Shown here: in pieces, positions 61,229 to 64,000 of the stretch
How positions within the stretch are numbered: the first letter of the stretch is position 1
Layout of the letters: every line of letters begins with the position of its first letter
The notes under the pieces: generated by a model
What the model was told of the DNA's origin: nothing
The model's database searches: none
The model's input: only the letters and a program-made list of their open reading frames with translations
NCBI GenBank assembly: GCA_019095985.1
Contig: CM032660.1
Coordinates: 32,367,149 to 32,431,148, forward strand
DNA: 64,000 nucleotides
Source of the DNA: Streblospio benedicti
Taxonomy: Eukaryota; Annelida; Polychaeta; Spionida; Spionidae
Direction of reading: 5' to 3'
Position numbers and translations under genes: made by a program

Positions 61229-61492
61229 AATAAAATATTTTAATATGATTGTATAGCTCAGGTCATCTTACCTGCACTTCAGTTAAGATGCGCTCTTTAT
61301 GTATTTATTACTATCAGTGCTTTCATTCTTGAAAGTTACCTAATTTTATATATAACATATTCAACCACTTTTAATTAGTCACAATGTGACTTTTATCGAT
61401 ACAGGGTGGCTGAAAACATGTTTTAAGTTCATATTTAAGTGTAAATATACACAGCAGTATTGAATATGCATTTGTGATCATTTGTCAATAAA
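61229..61492 (+). other. Two AATAAA polyadenylation signals of the BPHL-like gene
   Basis: AATAAA at 61229-61234 and at 61487-61492, 149 and 407 bases after the stop. Both have T-rich DNA downstream. They suggest a short and a long 3' UTR. Confidence 0.6.
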
Positions 61493-64000
61493 CACTTAAA
61501 TTTGTTTGATTTACTTAATACAGCTTGTGTCACTAGATTTGTGCATTCAAAATCAATGCCCACGCCAATTTCACATTAACCTTATTGCACTAAAATACAG
61601 ACAATGACTTTTACGCATTGACCGCCATACTTGAGGGCATGTACAATTTCTACATCGGTGCTGGTGGATGACCGGAGATCAAAGTCCTACATTTGAAGAT
61701 CTTCATACACCTCATATAAATTTGAGGAGCCTTCACAATTGGCATTCACCACATTTTGGCATTTTATGCCCCCCCCCCCACACCTGTCAAATTCATGACA
61801 CCACCACCCACGTCAACTTTAAGACACCTGCCCATAAAAGCCCTCCATGACCCCCACTCCAACCCCTTGTCCACTATAGCAGTGCTGTCCATATCATGAC
61901 ATCTTCACACAAACACCAACCCCTTAGTTAACCATTTAATCTTGCCAATATATAAGATATGCCGTTTTGAAATTAAGTCTGTGTGCAGTTTTGTGCAGTC
62001 TTCATGTTCTCCAAAAATTGCCTTTCATGGGTAATATATATGATTATGTGATTTATGGAAAGTCATTCCAAAAAATACAATTAAAGCATTTATTTTATAT
62101 TCTATCCATTCTTTATATTACAACCTTAAATATCAATTGAACTTTGATATATCCTGCAAGCCCTACCCCCACATCAACCTTTGTGGTGATGCCTCCCCCC
62201 CCCCCTTGTCAACTTTCGTCTACTTTTGCTGACCCCCTTCCCCCGCCCCTTTTTTTAGGGATGACGTCAATTGTGAACGCTCCCTTTTGGGTGTTTATCA
62301 ATATTTGAAATATGGGGAGTTGCAGATATATGAAAACTTATCATTCGGTCTAACCTCACTTGCAATACCTGCCAGTCTAATCCTGTGACGTCACAAGAGG
62401 ATATTGGCCATTAATTATCTTTCCACCCCATTGCACAGATACCCTCAGTTTCCTGCTAATAGCTCCATATCTTGTTAAATAGTCCACAGGGGCTTCACTG
62501 GGCGTCGTGCTGACCCAAATGCACGGATGACCACTGTCAATATTTGGCTCTCTTTCATACTACCCATATGCATTGTTGTGTTCAATATAATTCACATATA
62601 CATGTATCAGTTTTCGAGGATAGCTTTGTAAATTGATATGGAAAGAAAGGTTATATTTTAAAGTGTTATTTTGAAGTAGAATCAAGCAATCATCAACGCT
62701 ACTAAGGATGCGTTATGGGGGGGGGGTGGGGTCACAAAATCTATATATCCCTGGTGTTGTATTTCTTGTCTCATTTCCTCCCTCATGTTCGGCTTTCTTC
62801 TAAGAAAGATATTTCATCAAGTTTGAACGTGAAGAACTATCTAATTACAATCTCTGTATCCAAAGCAATAGTCATTTCCATGACAGACAATAGGAAACAT
62901 ACTTTGACAAGCATAGTTATCGAAATATATATATTTTTTTAAATAATATCTATGAAATACATGTATATGCACGGGTAACAGAACTCAATCACAATTATAA
63001 GAATACAACATTTCTTAAAACCTCTTTCACAATTGCATGAGGAACGGTTAGTGACCACGTTCGTAGACTTTCACAAGAGAAGTATGTGAAATTGTAATCG
63101 CATGCGAATTTTGCTCAAACTCAGTCTTTATTTTTTTATTTACAGTTCGTTTGTTTCACCTTTGTTCTCATCCATATAAAATAGTGCAAAAATTAATTAC
63201 AAATGCTTCTCCCACATGCAATGTATTATCCAAGCCTGGCAATGAATTACTGGGAGTACATGGTTTTAAGTCAAACAATGCTGATGGATAAACACAGATG
63301 AAGATAGAATCTCCACATGGCCCTTTACAAGCGAAACACACGATTTGTGACTTTAATTTGATGTGTCTCTTAATCCTGCTGTGATTCTCCATCATCATGA
63401 TTGGAGTCTGGCGTGCGTGGTGTTGTGGAACAACATCTGTAAGTAGCACACACGTGCGCAATGTGACACTTCTAAACAGTGTAAAAAAGCCCTGTCATAT
63501 CAGCTCACTGGAAAAAAAACGTGTCTCCTAAATTGGATTCTGCAATCTATCACCATTGCATTTGCAAAGTTTACAGTTAGTTCAAATAGGACACCGTCTT
63601 CAGAGCCCTGCAAGGGGCCCTGCATCCCGCAGACGCCACATCTGCACCCGCAAAACAGCTGAATTGTTAATTCCATTGCAGGTGTGAATGCGGGTTGGAA
63701 TATTTTATGTGGGTGTGGGTGCGGCTTTCAGTGACAGAAAAATGCTTCATCTCAGGCTCTTTGCAGACGGAAAATTATGAACAGAACCCACACAGACACC
63801 TGTAAAGAAATCAGCACCGTGTATTTGTTACAGCTTTCTCGTATATTTTCAAACTTTCCACAAGAGCTAATTATAATCTTTTGTGTATGTATTCTGTTAA
63901 AAGTTGCAGTAGTTGTATATCATTATATTAATTTTGCAATAAGAATGTGATTGACTTTATAGTTCTAGTTCATCTGTAACTCTGTAACTGTTAATATGTA
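61493..64000. other. Downstream flank
   Basis: C-rich patches at 61770-61920 and 62190-62250, G run at about 62717. At 63605-63770 a GC-rich patch (GCACCCGCA / TGCGGGTT, GGGTGCGGC) looks like the middle of a hAT-type MITE, but the ends are unclear. Confidence 0.4.

Overview
The window is animal nuclear DNA: AT-rich, intron-rich, with GC-biased exons, canonical GT-AG splice sites, tRNA-derived SINEs, many short inverted-repeat DNA elements and long CA microsatellites. Frequent TACATGTA-type palindromes and the repeat mix fit a marine invertebrate. A lancelet, hemichordate or echinoderm-like animal is my best guess, but the sequence alone does not settle the species.

Positions 1-34602 show no convincing protein gene. 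They hold decayed repeats: a four-member tRNA-SINE family with a hexamer-type tail, two other SINE-like heads, two LINE 3' fragments, a GGGGTCA-ended inverted-repeat element, a pair of concentric inverted-repeat elements at 24007-26185, palindromic MITEs, two local tandem duplications and a CA-rich satellite at 5347-5522.

Positions 34603-53826 (+) carry one large gene that I could reconstruct as 15 phase-compatible exons, with the 5' end (signal-peptide exon) not located. It encodes about 1,270-1,290 residues: a right-handed beta-helix ectodomain with FxxN and GGA(I) repeats like those of chlamydial polymorphic membrane proteins, a cysteine-rich juxtamembrane module, and about ten membrane segments separated by charged, proline-rich and glycine-rich loops. 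This looks like a giant adhesion or sensor protein of unknown function. One exon (52004-52199) cannot be read in one frame from end to end.

Positions 56096-61080 (+) carry an eight-exon gene for a 316-residue alpha/beta-hydrolase of the BPHL/valacyclovir-hydrolase family. The acid and histidine of the catalytic triad are present, but the nucleophilic serine of the GWSDGG elbow is glycine (GWGDGG), so the product is predicted to be a pseudoenzyme or to have changed chemistry. Its introns and flanks contain two copies of a GGCAGATCCAGG-ended MITE, a G-rich minisatellite and a decoy copy of an exon start.

Positions 61081-64000 hold the 3' UTR with polyadenylation signals, then repeat-poor intergenic DNA. 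The two genes lie in the same direction 2.3 kb apart; nothing in the sequence shows that they work together.
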